Shown: positions 7,435 to 16,404, counted from the first letter of the stretch. The stretch is 53,536 nt of DNA from a bacterium (GCA_030427825.1 JAUICO010000020.1:1-53536), one strand, 5' to 3'. Program-made: numbers and translations. Notes: generated by a model not told the origin, from the letters alone.

Positions 7435-8540
7435 CGGCGCTGAGCTTCGCGCCCGACGAACACGCGCAGGCGGTTGCAGAGCTTGCATCGCGGATCTGCC
7501 GTGACTTCTCGTCGCCAGAGGCCTTCGACCGCGCGGACGCGGGATCGGGCGTGCAGGCGGATGCGTTGCGAGCCCTCGGCCGCGCCTCGCTGCTCGGCCT
7601 GTGCCGTGAACCCAACCAGTTGGCGTCCCTCTGCTCGGCCATCGAGCTCTGTACGGCAGCCGGCGATGCGATGCTCCGCGTGCCGGTCGCGGCGCTGTCG
7701 GCGATCGTGGCGCCGGCTCTACATACCGCAGAGCACCCGGCGCTCGCCGATGTATTGGAGGGACGCACGGTCGCCTGCGCGGCCCTCGCTGAGGCGTACG
7801 ATGCGCTGCCGACGTCTCCGGCCTGCCGCGCGGACGAGAGCGGGACGTCCCTGCTGAGTGGCGAAAAGGTGATGATCGAGGCAGGTCACGCGGCGCAGCT
7901 CTTTGTTGTGAGCGCGGCCGACGATAAAGGCGCGTCGCTTTTCATTGTGCATCGTGATGACATCGCCGATCTGCAGGAGCAGCGCGCGACCTCGTTGGAG
8001 CGGGTCGTCGGATTGCAGCTCCGCAGGACGCCGGCAACCCGTGTTGGCGCGACACACGGTGAAGCGCATCGAATCCACGACCTCTGTGTGGACCGATACC
8101 GCCTGCTCCTGTCCGCGCATCAGCTCGGCGTCGCTCGTCGGGCGTTGGCCATGACCGCGGAACACGTCAACGCGCGGCAGCAGTTTGGTGTCTCCCTGGC
8201 GTCCTTCCAGGCGGTGAAGCAGCGCTTTGCGGATGCGTGGATCGGTTGCAGCCAGCTCGATCTCGCAGTGCGTGAAGCTGCGTGGCGCCTGGACAATGGC
8301 CGCAGCGCCGGCCGAGCGATCGCCGTGGCGACACACACCGCTTGCGTCGCGGGCCAGGCGGTTACATACGCCGCGCAGCATCTGCACGGGGGCACGGGAG
8401 TGGACCGGAGCTACCCGCTGCATCGCTACTTTCTTCGCTCGCGGATGAACGCGGTGCTGCTCGGTGGAGCCGCCCGGAGTCTTGAGGCGATCGCCAACAG
8501 CCTCGCAGAAGAGGCGCACTACGGGAGTTCGGATGAGTAA
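7431..8540 (+). CDS. Acyl-CoA dehydrogenase-like partner subunit
   Basis: This 369-residue protein keeps the C-terminal acyl-CoA dehydrogenase fold (AHQLGVARRALAMTAEHVNARQQFGVSLASFQAVKQRFAD and HLHGGTGVDRSYPLHRYF), but its middle domain lacks the usual flavin motif (S/T-E-P/x-x-G-S/T-D), and the N-terminal domain is Ala-rich and diverged. Because it is translationally coupled by a 4-bp overlap to a canonical dehydrogenase, it is best read as the second subunit of a heteromeric acyl-CoA dehydrogenase, in which each partner contributes part of the site. It could instead be an independent enzyme with a divergent middle domain. Confidence 0.85.
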   Translation: MTALSFAPDEHAQAVAELASRICRDFSSPEAFDRADAGSGVQADALRALGRASLLGLCREPNQLASLCSAIELCTAAGDAMLRVPVAALSAIVAPALHTAEHPALADVLEGRTVACAALAEAYDALPTSPACRADESGTSLLSGEKVMIEAGHAAQLFVVSAADDKGASLFIVHRDDIADLQEQRATSLERVVGLQLRRTPATRVGATHGEAHRIHDLCVDRYRLLLSAHQLGVARRALAMTAEHVNARQQFGVSLASFQAVKQRFADAWIGCSQLDLAVREAAWRLDNGRSAGRAIAVATHTACVAGQAVTYAAQHLHGGTGVDRSYPLHRYFLRSRMNAVLLGGAARSLEAIANSLAEEAHYGSSDE

Positions 8541-9081
8541 ACCACAGACAGTTCAGAGCGGCAAAGTAGCGATCATCGCCTACACACTGCGCGACGACAG
8601 CGGCAAAGTTCTGGATCGCGCTGACGATGACGACGCCCTCGCCTACCTGCACGGCAACCACAATATCATCCCCGGGCTGGAACGCGAGCTCGAAGGTCGC
8701 CCGGTAGGGGACGAGTTCAGCTGCGTGATCGAGGCAAAGGACGCCTACGGCGAGCGCCACGAGGGCGGTCAGCACAAGCTGGGTCGCGATCAGTTTCCTG
8801 CGGACGCGCCGCTCCGCGAGGGCATGCAGTTCTTCGCTGAGGCCGAAGACGGGCGCCCCTTTCCCTTCTGGATCTCGGTCGTCGGTGACGACGAAGTAAC
8901 CATCGACATGAATCACCCCCTCGCCGGCGAGCGCCTGAAGTACAAAGTGCGCGTCGTAGGCGTGCGTGAACCCACGGCCGATGAGCTGGCGCACGGACAC
9001 GCCCACGGCGCCGACGGTCAGGCCGGTCATGATCACGGACACGACCACGAGCACGGGCCGGACTGCGACCACGACCACTGA
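8533..9081 (+). CDS. slyD: FKBP-type peptidyl-prolyl isomerase SlyD
   Basis: The 182-residue protein has an FKBP core split by an insert-in-flap domain: AIIAYTLRDDSGKVLDRA, YLHGNHNIIPGLERELEG (the usual GxxxxIxGLExAL block), an inserted chaperone region, then NHPLAGERLKYKVRVVGV. The final 27 residues are His/Asp-rich (HGHAHG...HDHGHDHEHGPDCDHDH), the metal-binding tail known from SlyD. ATG 8533 has GGGAG upstream and overlaps the previous gene by 8 bp, so it is probably co-transcribed with the acyl-CoA dehydrogenases. Cytoplasmic folding helper with likely nickel or zinc binding. Confidence 0.92.
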   Translation: MSKPQTVQSGKVAIIAYTLRDDSGKVLDRADDDDALAYLHGNHNIIPGLERELEGRPVGDEFSCVIEAKDAYGERHEGGQHKLGRDQFPADAPLREGMQFFAEAEDGRPFPFWISVVGDDEVTIDMNHPLAGERLKYKVRVVGVREPTADELAHGHAHGADGQAGHDHGHDHEHGPDCDHDH

Positions 9082-9222
9082 GGCGCCCTCGGCGCCCGGG
9101 CGCGTTCGCGAGGTGTCGGTGGGGTATTCCACCCCGCGGCCGGCGCCTGTATTGCTGTGCCGCCGACCGTTCGGAGCGTCGCGAGATCATCTCGCGCTGG
9201 TCTTCTGTCGGCATCTGTGCAA

Positions 9223-9238
9223 CTAGAACACGTTCTAG
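9223..9238 (+). promoter_or_regulatory. KstR/TetR-like operator palindrome upstream of the lipid operon
   Basis: CTAGAACACGTTCTAG is a 7-2-7 inverted repeat 29 bp before the first start codon of a five-gene lipid operon. Its core TAGAACACGTTCTA fits the TNNAACNNGTTNNA pattern that I recall for mycobacterial KstR sites. It is the only strong palindrome in this gap. The binding protein is not in the window. Confidence 0.55.
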
Positions 9239-9267
9239 CCGATTGTTACTGGCAGAAGTGGCGCATC

Positions 9268-10458
9268 GTGTCTGAAATCTACATTGACAGGGACGCCGGA
9301 CAGGCGGGTGTTGACGACGCAAAGCTGCGGGCCATCGCGGACGCCGTGCAGGTGCATGTACGCAACGGTGACCTGCCTGCGTTGCAGGTGGCGGTGGCGC
9401 GCGAAGGACGTGTTCTGCTGCATGTTACGGCCGGCCGGGTAGTCGCCGGCGGCAGGGAACAGGCCGCTACGAATCGCACCCTCTTCGTGGGGTATTCATG
9501 TACGAAGGCAGTGACCTCATCTGCGGCCTGGCTGCTCTTCCAGGACGGCCTGTTGACGCCGGCAACCCATGTCGCCGAGCTCGTCCCTGAGTTCGCCGGT
9601 GAGGGCAAAGACGCGGTGACCGTAGCGCACCTGCTGACGCACCTGGCGGGTTTTCCGCAGGCCCCGTTTGACCCGCTGGACTGGCCGAATCCGACGGCGC
9701 GACGTGCTCGCTTCGAGCGTTGGCGCCTCGACTACGAGCCCGGCAGCACCTTTCACTATCACGCGCAATCCGCGATGTGGGTCCTTGCCGAGGTCATGGA
9801 ACGCGCGACCGGCGAGCCCTTCGCGGACTTTGTGCGGCGTCGGGTTGTGGGTCCGCTTGGGCTCGAAGACTTCGCGTACGGCGCGACCGGTCCCGAGAAC
9901 GCGCGCATCGCAGATGTTGTGCATGTCGGTGAAGAACCGGCCGGTGGCGACCCGCTGGGCGGCGGGCTCATCTTCGACGGCGATCGGTCCGGGTACGAGG
10001 CCTATCTGAGCCGCTACAACACGCCGGAGTACCGGGCGATCTGCCCGCCGTCGACGGGACTGGCGTGCAGCGCCGGCGCCCTCACCCTCTTCTACCAGGG
10101 CCTCCTCCGAGGCGGGCCCCTCAATGCGCCCTGGTCGGTTTGGCGACCGGGCACCCTGGAGGACGCTCTGACGGTCTTCACAGGCGACCTGGTGGATCCG
10201 ATCACCAATCAGATCGCGAACCGTGCCCTCGGAGTCGTGATCGCCGGCGACGACATGCGCATGTTTCGCGCTTTCGCCCCGGGGAACTCTCCCCGCGCTT
10301 TCGGACACGCCGGCGTTGGGGGTCAGTTCTCCTGGGCAGACCCCGCCAGCGGACTGTCCTTCGCCCTGCTCACCAACGGCCTTGAAAGAAACACAGCAAA
10401 GCTCGGCCTTCGAGGTATGATGATCGCATCGATGGCCGCCGACTGCCTCAGTAGCTGA
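9268..10458 (+). CDS. Serine hydrolase of the beta-lactamase/esterase (EstB-like) family
   Basis: The 396-residue protein has the class C beta-lactamase-related layout: Ser-x-x-Lys in GYSCTKAVTSSAAW near residue 76, a YHAQSAMWVLAEVM segment in the place of the YxN motif, LTHLAGF, and a C-terminal FGHAGVGGQFSWADPASGLSFALLTNGL block (HxG region). These proteins are often esterases or lipid hydrolases rather than drug-resistance enzymes. GTG 9268 is chosen because the operator-like palindrome at 9223-9238 must lie outside the gene; the frame is open to 9157. No signal peptide. It is the first gene of the lipid operon, with 8 bp to the next. Confidence 0.85.
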   Translation: MSEIYIDRDAGQAGVDDAKLRAIADAVQVHVRNGDLPALQVAVAREGRVLLHVTAGRVVAGGREQAATNRTLFVGYSCTKAVTSSAAWLLFQDGLLTPATHVAELVPEFAGEGKDAVTVAHLLTHLAGFPQAPFDPLDWPNPTARRARFERWRLDYEPGSTFHYHAQSAMWVLAEVMERATGEPFADFVRRRVVGPLGLEDFAYGATGPENARIADVVHVGEEPAGGDPLGGGLIFDGDRSGYEAYLSRYNTPEYRAICPPSTGLACSAGALTLFYQGLLRGGPLNAPWSVWRPGTLEDALTVFTGDLVDPITNQIANRALGVVIAGDDMRMFRAFAPGNSPRAFGHAGVGGQFSWADPASGLSFALLTNGLERNTAKLGLRGMMIASMAADCLSS

Positions 10459-10466
10459 GTCAACAC

Positions 10467-11372
10467 ATGTCACTGACAGACCGCCTCCGAAAGACGATCG
10501 AAGACCTCGATCCCATCAACAACTGGGCCCGCGCGACCGGCGATCTCGCGGCGAGCGTGGATTTTTCCCACGACCCCGAGTTCCTGGAAAAGCTGCTTCC
10601 CCTGATGAAGCTCTGGGGAAAGTACTTCGACGCCGAAGTGCGTGGCTGGGAGCGACTGCCGGAGTCCGGCCCGATGCTCCTCGTCGGCAACCACTCCGGT
10701 GGAGCGCTTACGCCGGATACTGCGGCGCTGATCGCGGGCTGGTATGAGAACCGGGGCAAAGACGAGCCCCTGCTCGGGCTCGGAATGGACGCAGCGTTTG
10801 CGGTGCCCGGCTTGGGCACCATCATGCAGAAGCTCGGCCTGGTCCCCGCGAGCCATAGCAACGCAGGTCGCGCGCTCGACGCCGGCCGCGCTCTGTTTGT
10901 CTACCCCGGCGGGTCCTGGGACGTGTTCAGACCCTGGTCCGAGCGCAACAAGATCGCGTTCAACGACCGACGCGGGTTTATTAAGCTCGCCCTGCGCCAT
11001 GGAGTGCCGGTCGTTCCGATCGTCGGGCACGGCGGACATGAAACCCTGCGCGTGCTGACCCGCGGCGACCGACTGGCGAAGCTCTTTCGGATGGAGCGCC
11101 TGCGCATCGACGTCTACCCGATCGTACTCCAGGCGCCCTGGGGCATCGGGCCGGCGTTCCCCGGTCTGCCCATGCCGGCGAAAATCAACGTCGAAATCCT
11201 GGAGCCCCTGGACTGGTCCCATCACGGGCCCGAAGCCGCGAATGACGCGGCCGTGCTGGATGCATGCTATGAAGAGATCACGACACGCATGCAGCAGCAG
11301 CTCACAGCGATGGCGGAAGCGAACCCGACACCGCTGCGAACGCGCCTGCGCGCATTGATCGGACGAAACTGA
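10467..11372 (+). CDS. PlsC-like lysophospholipid/glycerolipid acyltransferase
   Basis: The 301-residue protein carries the acyltransferase blocks in order: a His-containing NHSGGALTPD (variant of the NHx4D catalytic motif, as in the DGAT-type branch), the LVPASHSNAGRAL region and VYPGGSWDVFRPW, then KLALRHGVPVVPIV. It would move an acyl group from acyl-CoA to a glycerol or lysophospholipid hydroxyl. No strong membrane segment is seen, so it probably binds the membrane peripherally. It begins 8 bp after the esterase gene and is followed by an acyl-CoA synthetase gene, which could supply its substrate. Confidence 0.88.
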   Translation: MSLTDRLRKTIEDLDPINNWARATGDLAASVDFSHDPEFLEKLLPLMKLWGKYFDAEVRGWERLPESGPMLLVGNHSGGALTPDTAALIAGWYENRGKDEPLLGLGMDAAFAVPGLGTIMQKLGLVPASHSNAGRALDAGRALFVYPGGSWDVFRPWSERNKIAFNDRRGFIKLALRHGVPVVPIVGHGGHETLRVLTRGDRLAKLFRMERLRIDVYPIVLQAPWGIGPAFPGLPMPAKINVEILEPLDWSHHGPEAANDAAVLDACYEEITTRMQQQLTAMAEANPTPLRTRLRALIGRN

Positions 11373-11395
11373 GCACCGACCCAGGGCCGGAGACG

Positions 11396-13171
11396 ATGGA
11401 AACGATTGACGAAATCAGGGCGCTCGCAGGGGCTACGCCGCACGCCGCACGCCTCTCTCTCGAAGCGCTGCGCCTCATCCCCTACGCACCAACGAGCCCC
11501 GATACGGCGCTGCGTTCTCGGGCCCGCCGGACGCCGAATGACAACGCGATTCTCAGCGACGCCGGGACACTGACCTGGCGCGCGCTCGATGAAGAGGTGA
11601 ACCGCTACTCGCACTTCCTGGTCAACCGCGGCGTCGGCGAGGACACGGTTGTCGCCCTGATGATGGAAAACCGCGCGGAGTTTCTGGCAGTCTTTCATGC
11701 GATCAACCGCCTCGGTGCGGTGGCTGCGCTGATCAACACATCGCTCAGCGGCAACGCGTTGGTGCACGCGATCCGTGTGGCCGGCGCCCGCCGGGTGGTT
11801 GTCGGCTCAGAGCTTGCTGATCGTGTGTTTGCAATCGCCGACGAAGCCGGCCTCACCGACAGCCAGATCTGCGTCCATCAGGACGTGGTGGGCGAGACCT
11901 ACAAGGGCACCACGATCAACGCCGCGATCGCGGGTAGCCCGATCAGCATCCCGCGACAGCGCAAGCGCCCGTCCAACAAGGCGACGGCGTGCTTCATATA
12001 CACCTCGGGCACCACTGGTCTTCCCAAGGCCGCGATCATGAAGAACCAGCGCATGCTTGGCGGCGGCATGATCTTCGGCCGCCTGATGCACCAGGCCAGG
12101 CGCGGAGACGTCATCTACATCCCTCTCCCGCTCTATCACTCCAACGCCCTGCTCCTCGGCTGGTGCGCGTCCCTGGCGACGGGCGCGGCGGTGGCGTTGC
12201 GGCGCCGCTTCTCAGCCTCCCAGTTCTTCGCGGACATCCACCGCTACGGTGCGACCTCGTTTGTCTACATCGGAGAGCTGTGCCGATACCTGCTCAACAC
12301 CGCGCCGCAACCCGACGAACGCTCGCATCAGCTGCGCTGTTGCGTCGGAAACGGGCTGCGCCCCGACATCTGGGAGGACTTCCAGAAGCGCTTCAATGTC
12401 CCTGTGGTTCGGGAATTCTACGGCTCCACCGAAGGCAACGCCTTCTGCCTGAACGTGGAAGGCAAGCCGGGCATGATCGGCCGCATGCCTCCGGGTCAGG
12501 CCGTGGTGCGCTGCGACCCCGCCACGGGTGAGCTGCAGCGCGGCCCTGACGGCTACTGTGTGCGCGTCGAAGACGGCGAGCAGGGCCTGTTGATCGGCAA
12601 GATTGGAAAGCTCATCAGCTACGACGGCTACGTCGACTCAAACGCGACCAACGCGAAGGTGCTGCAGAATGTGTTTGAGACCGGGGATGCCTGGTTCAAC
12701 ACGGGCGACCTGGTTCAGCTGAACACCGGCCGGTGGCTCGCGTTCGCTGACCGCCTCGGTGATACCTTCCGTTGGAAGGGCGAGAATGTCTCCACGACCG
12801 AAGTCGGCGAGATGATCAACGGCGCTGAAGGCGTGCGCGAAGCGACCGTGTACGGCGTACGCGTGCCGAACGCGGATGGCCGCGCGGGAATGTGCGTGCT
12901 TCAGGTAGATGACAATTTTAACATCAAGACCTTTGCCAATTGGGCAAAGGAGGCGCTGGCGCCCTACCAGGTTCCGCGCTTCGTACGCATTGAGAGCGGC
13001 GACGTCCGCGTTACCGGGACCTTCAAACACCAGAAAGGCTCGTACCAGAAAGAGGGCTTTGATCCGTCACTCACCAGCGACAAACTGTATGTGATGACAA
13101 AGCGCGGGTATCGCGTCCTCTCGAAGAAGGTCTTCGCCGAAATCAACGACGGCACCCTGGCCATTTCCTGA
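11396..13171 (+). CDS. Long/very-long-chain fatty acyl-CoA synthetase (FATP/FadD6-like)
   Basis: The 591-residue enzyme would activate fatty acids with ATP and CoA. It has the AMP-binding P-loop YTSGTTGLPKAAIM near residue 200, the REFYGSTEGNA motif near 340, WFNTGDLVQ and the hinge FADRLGDTFRWKGENVSTTEVGEM. That WKGENVST-type hinge and the length match the fatty acid transport protein family (SLC27/FadD6) rather than E. coli FadD. The spacing to its neighbours is 23 and 7 bp, so it belongs to the lipid operon. Confidence 0.9.
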   Translation: METIDEIRALAGATPHAARLSLEALRLIPYAPTSPDTALRSRARRTPNDNAILSDAGTLTWRALDEEVNRYSHFLVNRGVGEDTVVALMMENRAEFLAVFHAINRLGAVAALINTSLSGNALVHAIRVAGARRVVVGSELADRVFAIADEAGLTDSQICVHQDVVGETYKGTTINAAIAGSPISIPRQRKRPSNKATACFIYTSGTTGLPKAAIMKNQRMLGGGMIFGRLMHQARRGDVIYIPLPLYHSNALLLGWCASLATGAAVALRRRFSASQFFADIHRYGATSFVYIGELCRYLLNTAPQPDERSHQLRCCVGNGLRPDIWEDFQKRFNVPVVREFYGSTEGNAFCLNVEGKPGMIGRMPPGQAVVRCDPATGELQRGPDGYCVRVEDGEQGLLIGKIGKLISYDGYVDSNATNAKVLQNVFETGDAWFNTGDLVQLNTGRWLAFADRLGDTFRWKGENVSTTEVGEMINGAEGVREATVYGVRVPNADGRAGMCVLQVDDNFNIKTFANWAKEALAPYQVPRFVRIESGDVRVTGTFKHQKGSYQKEGFDPSLTSDKLYVMTKRGYRVLSKKVFAEINDGTLAIS

Positions 13172-13178
13172 GCGTCCT

Positions 13179-14321
13179 ATGTTGTTCAACCGCCGAAACA
13201 GGAAGCTCAGCAGAGCGCAGAGAGAAGCGCGTCCTCACGGCGGACGGCAGGATCCGAACATTCCACCACGTGCGCTCGCTCGCGTGACAAACACAGTCGG
13301 CTCGTCCCTCGACCACGGCATTCTGGCGTTGATGAAGTCAACACAGGCGATGCCACGAAAGCGCGACCTGAGGAGGTTGCGAGGGCAGACAGAGCAGACA
13401 TGGACGCTCTACGCCAGACGCGGATTCTTCGAGCGACCCTACAGTTTCCACAGCGACCCGGTACCTGACTTCGAGCCGCGCTCACGCGCCGCGACCATGT
13501 ACGGCGTACCCTATGAAATCCTCGACTATCCCAGCGAGTATCGCGGCGACGAAGACGACCCGGCGTGGCTGGAGTGGCGCAAGCTGAAGCGCAATCGAAT
13601 CGCTCACGCTTATGTCATGAAGCACCGTGACCCCTACCGCCCCTGGGTGGTGTGCATTCATGGGCTGGGAACCGGCAGCGCGTACATGGACTTCCCGGCG
13701 TTTCATGTTCCGCGGTTGTACTACTCTCTGGGCTTCAACGTCGCGCTGCCTGTCCTGCCGCTGCATGGACCACGTCGCGACCGCGGCATCCCGCGCGGCG
13801 CGCTGCTCACCTATGACCTGATGCGAAGCGTACACGGAATCCGTCAGTCTGTGTGGGATGTTCGTCGCCTGATTCGATGGATACGCGCCCACGGTGCTCC
13901 GAAGATTGGTGTGCTGGGAATCTCGATGGGCGCCTACGCGACCTCGCTTGTGGCCGGCCTTGAAGACGTCGACGTCGCGATCGCCGGGATCCCCCTCGTC
14001 GACGTTCCGGAGCTGATTGACTATCATTGCCCGCCCAAGCTGAAGCGCCGCGTAGACCGCTTCGACGTGCTCGGAGAGAGAACCCGGGAGATCTACAAGC
14101 TGGTCTCTGCAGAGACCCTCGCGCCTGTGATTCCGCGCGAACGTTGTTTCATGTTTGCCGGGCGCAGCGACCAGATCACACCGCCTGCCCAGGCGACCAA
14201 ACTGTGGCGCGCCTGGAATCAACCCAAAGTGAAGTGGTTCGACGGTGGACACATCAGCTTTTTCTACAACCGAGGCGTTGACGAGTATGTCGAGAACGCG
14301 CTGAAAACGATGCTAACTTGA
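13179..14321 (+). CDS. Alpha/beta-hydrolase (ABHD18-like), unknown substrate
   Basis: The 380-residue protein has a basic N-terminal 50 residues, then an alpha/beta hydrolase domain: VVCIHGLGTGSAYMDF (oxyanion region), nucleophile elbow GISMGAYA with Ser near 248, acid Asp near 331 (AGRSDQITPP) and His near 358 (DGGHISFF). The RGLFERP-like segment and RRLIRWIRAHGAPKIGVLGISMG resemble the ABHD18 family. The position between acyl-CoA synthetase and WS/DGAT genes points to an ester or thioester of a fatty acid as substrate. It starts 7 bp after the synthetase gene. Confidence 0.82.
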   Translation: MLFNRRNRKLSRAQREARPHGGRQDPNIPPRALARVTNTVGSSLDHGILALMKSTQAMPRKRDLRRLRGQTEQTWTLYARRGFFERPYSFHSDPVPDFEPRSRAATMYGVPYEILDYPSEYRGDEDDPAWLEWRKLKRNRIAHAYVMKHRDPYRPWVVCIHGLGTGSAYMDFPAFHVPRLYYSLGFNVALPVLPLHGPRRDRGIPRGALLTYDLMRSVHGIRQSVWDVRRLIRWIRAHGAPKIGVLGISMGAYATSLVAGLEDVDVAIAGIPLVDVPELIDYHCPPKLKRRVDRFDVLGERTREIYKLVSAETLAPVIPRERCFMFAGRSDQITPPAQATKLWRAWNQPKVKWFDGGHISFFYNRGVDEYVENALKTMLT

Positions 14322-15715
14322 GTACTGAAGGAATGGAGCGCCTCTCGGGGCTGGATGCGAGCTTTCTGTATTCAGAGAGCCGCTCCGTGCTGATGCACAC
14401 ACTGAAGATCGCGGTGTGTGATCTTCCGGACGGACAGGAAGATCTACAGTACGAACACTTTCGCGAGGTGCTGGTCCGACACCTGCCGCAGCTGCCTGCT
14501 TTTACGCTGCGAGTGCGTGAGGTTCCCTTCAGCCTTGGGCACCCGGTGTGGGTCACGGACCCGGACTTTGATGTAAACAAACACATCAAACGCGCGAGCC
14601 TGCCGGCACCGGGTAGCAGCCGAGAGCTGGACGAGACCATTGCCTGGATTGCGACCCAACCTCTGCCACGGGACCGCCCCCTGTGGGAAATCTGGATGCT
14701 CGATCGCCTCGAAGGCGGCGGAATCGCGTTTGTCTCGAAGATTCATCACAGCGTCGCTGACGGCCTCGCCTCGGCGGCGATGCTGAGCAACCTCTCGCGG
14801 CCCGTCGTCGAAAAGAACGCCGCGACGGTCGGCGAACATCTCGAGAAGCTGCCCGATGACGTGACCATGCTGCGCAACGCTATGACTGCGTTTCCCGGCC
14901 GCGCTGTTCGTTTTCCCGGGCTGCTGGCGCGCACTATCACCAACGGCGCCCGCGCCGCCTACACAGCGGCGCGCTCTGAAGACACCTCGGCGCGTCCCTT
15001 CCAGACCGTACAGACCCGCTTTAACCGCACCATCTCGCCGCATCGCTCCTTTGCCACCGTCGAGATTCCCATCGCGCGAATCCTCGGCATCAAGAAGCGC
15101 TATGGCGTGACAGTGAACGACACCGTGCTTGCGGTCGTCGGACGAGCGGTGGCTGAATTCCTTACGTCCGCCGGCGAGTGCCCGGAGAAATCCCTGCTGG
15201 CGACGGTGCCCGTGGGGATCGGCGGGGTCGCGTCGGATCCGAACCGCCTGCAGGGCAACAAGCTGTCCAATGTGTTTACGTCGCTCGCGACGAACCTCGG
15301 TACACCCGAGGAGCGCCTGAAGGCGGTGCACAGCTCGATGAACGCGGCGAAGTCGTTCAACAGGGCGCTGGGGCCCGAGGTCATGCATCAGTGGGCAGAG
15401 TACATTCCGCCGCTGCCCTTCAAAGCGGGCTTTCGGGCGGTCTCAGCCACGCGGCTGATGGACCGTGTGCGACCGGCGGCCAACTTGATCGTGTCAAATG
15501 TGCGGGGGCCGTCGCAGCCGGTGATGTTGGCCGGCGTGAAGATGCGAAAGTTCTTCTCGGTGGGCCCCCTGTTGGACGGGCTGGGGCTGAACGTGACGGC
15601 GTGGAGCTACCATACACACATGTCCTTTTCGGTGCTCGCTGACCAGGATGCGTTGATCGACGCCCACCTGATGACTGAGGCAATTACGGCGTCTGTTGCC
15701 TGGTTTGAGCAGTAG
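14318..15715 (+). CDS. Wax ester synthase / diacylglycerol acyltransferase (WS/DGAT)
   Basis: The 465-residue protein has the WS/DGAT hallmarks: LSGLDASFLY at the N-terminus, PLPRDRPLWEIWMLDRL, the catalytic HHSVADG at 143-149 and the C-terminal NLIVSNVRGPSQPVMLAG block (ND motif region as NxRGP). It would condense acyl-CoA with a fatty alcohol or diacylglycerol to make storage wax ester or triacylglycerol. TTG 14318 overlaps the previous stop (TTGA); ATG 14333 in the same frame is the alternative, but AAGGA directly abuts it without spacing. Last gene of the operon, converging on vsr 24 bp later. Confidence 0.92.
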   Translation: MSTEGMERLSGLDASFLYSESRSVLMHTLKIAVCDLPDGQEDLQYEHFREVLVRHLPQLPAFTLRVREVPFSLGHPVWVTDPDFDVNKHIKRASLPAPGSSRELDETIAWIATQPLPRDRPLWEIWMLDRLEGGGIAFVSKIHHSVADGLASAAMLSNLSRPVVEKNAATVGEHLEKLPDDVTMLRNAMTAFPGRAVRFPGLLARTITNGARAAYTAARSEDTSARPFQTVQTRFNRTISPHRSFATVEIPIARILGIKKRYGVTVNDTVLAVVGRAVAEFLTSAGECPEKSLLATVPVGIGGVASDPNRLQGNKLSNVFTSLATNLGTPEERLKAVHSSMNAAKSFNRALGPEVMHQWAEYIPPLPFKAGFRAVSATRLMDRVRPAANLIVSNVRGPSQPVMLAGVKMRKFFSVGPLLDGLGLNVTAWSYHTHMSFSVLADQDALIDAHLMTEAITASVAWFEQ

Positions 15716-15739
15716 CCGGGCTGCAATGCGCTGTGTGCT

Positions 15740-16291
15740 CTACTTCGGCCGCTTCCACTTCTTCGTGATTCGTGGCCCCGTTTCGCTGCGTGTCGTCGAC
15801 GGGTCCCGCAGCAGCTCGTAGTACCGAGTCTCGATGCAGGGGTCGGGCGTAACCTCTTCTACGCGTCGAACGACTTCACGGCGCGATGCCCCGCGTCCCC
15901 GTCCATCCAGAGCGGCGACGACAGCGGCGATGACGGTATCCGCAGACTCGAACACCTCGTGCTCCCAAACGCGGATGACCTGCCATCCCGCCGCCTCAAG
16001 CGCGAGGGTCTGACGGCGGTCTCGCTCCACATTTTCGGTCAGTTTGGCGGACCAGAAATCGACGCTGCTGCGTGGGCTCACATAGTGCCTGGGGCAGCCG
16101 TGCCAGAAGCAGCCGTCGACGAAGACCGCAATCTTCTTCGTGATGAAGGCCACGTCGGCGCGTCCTGCGGGGGTCTTGTAATCGACGCGATAGCGGATCC
16201 CTGCCGCCCACAGCGCCTTGCGGAGGCGCAGCTCAGGCGTCGTGTTCCTGGAGCGGATTCGGGCCATGTTCTCGGAGCGCGATATGGCCAT
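15740..16291 (-). CDS. vsr: Very short patch repair endonuclease
   Basis: The 183-residue protein begins with the family-typical RSENMARIRSRNTTPELRLRKALWAAGIRYR, then GRADVAF and the active-site segment VFVDGCFWHGCPRH (Asp59, His64, His69), followed by FWSAKLTENVERDRRQTLALEAAGWQVIRVWEHEV. It nicks DNA 5' of T in T:G mismatches produced by deamination of 5-methylcytosine. The C-terminal 45 residues extend beyond the usual length of about 135-155 and are basic. No cytosine methyltransferase gene is adjacent, so it is an orphan copy here. Confidence 0.93.
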   Translation of the reverse strand: MAISRSENMARIRSRNTTPELRLRKALWAAGIRYRVDYKTPAGRADVAFITKKIAVFVDGCFWHGCPRHYVSPRSSVDFWSAKLTENVERDRRQTLALEAAGWQVIRVWEHEVFESADTVIAAVVAALDGRGRGASRREVVRRVEEVTPDPCIETRYYELLRDPSTTRSETGPRITKKWKRPK

Positions 16292-16404
16292 GCTCGTGGG
16301 TCCTTCGGATTGCGATCGTCACCGACGTTGTTCCAACATCGCGACACCTAGTCTACGTGCTTTGTTGTGTTACGCACTCCGGCGTTGCACAGCGAGGAAT
16401 TGAA

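Noticed and set aside
6358..7488. Minus-strand open frame of 376 codons
   Set aside because: It is antisense to the acyl-CoA dehydrogenase gene and has no recognisable content.
9082..9096. GGCGCC-CTC-GGCGCC hairpin after slyD as a terminator
   Set aside because: The stem is only 6 bp, each arm is itself palindromic, and no T-run follows.
9286..9291. TTGACA as a -35 element
   Set aside because: It lies inside the start of the esterase gene with no -10 before a plausible coding start.
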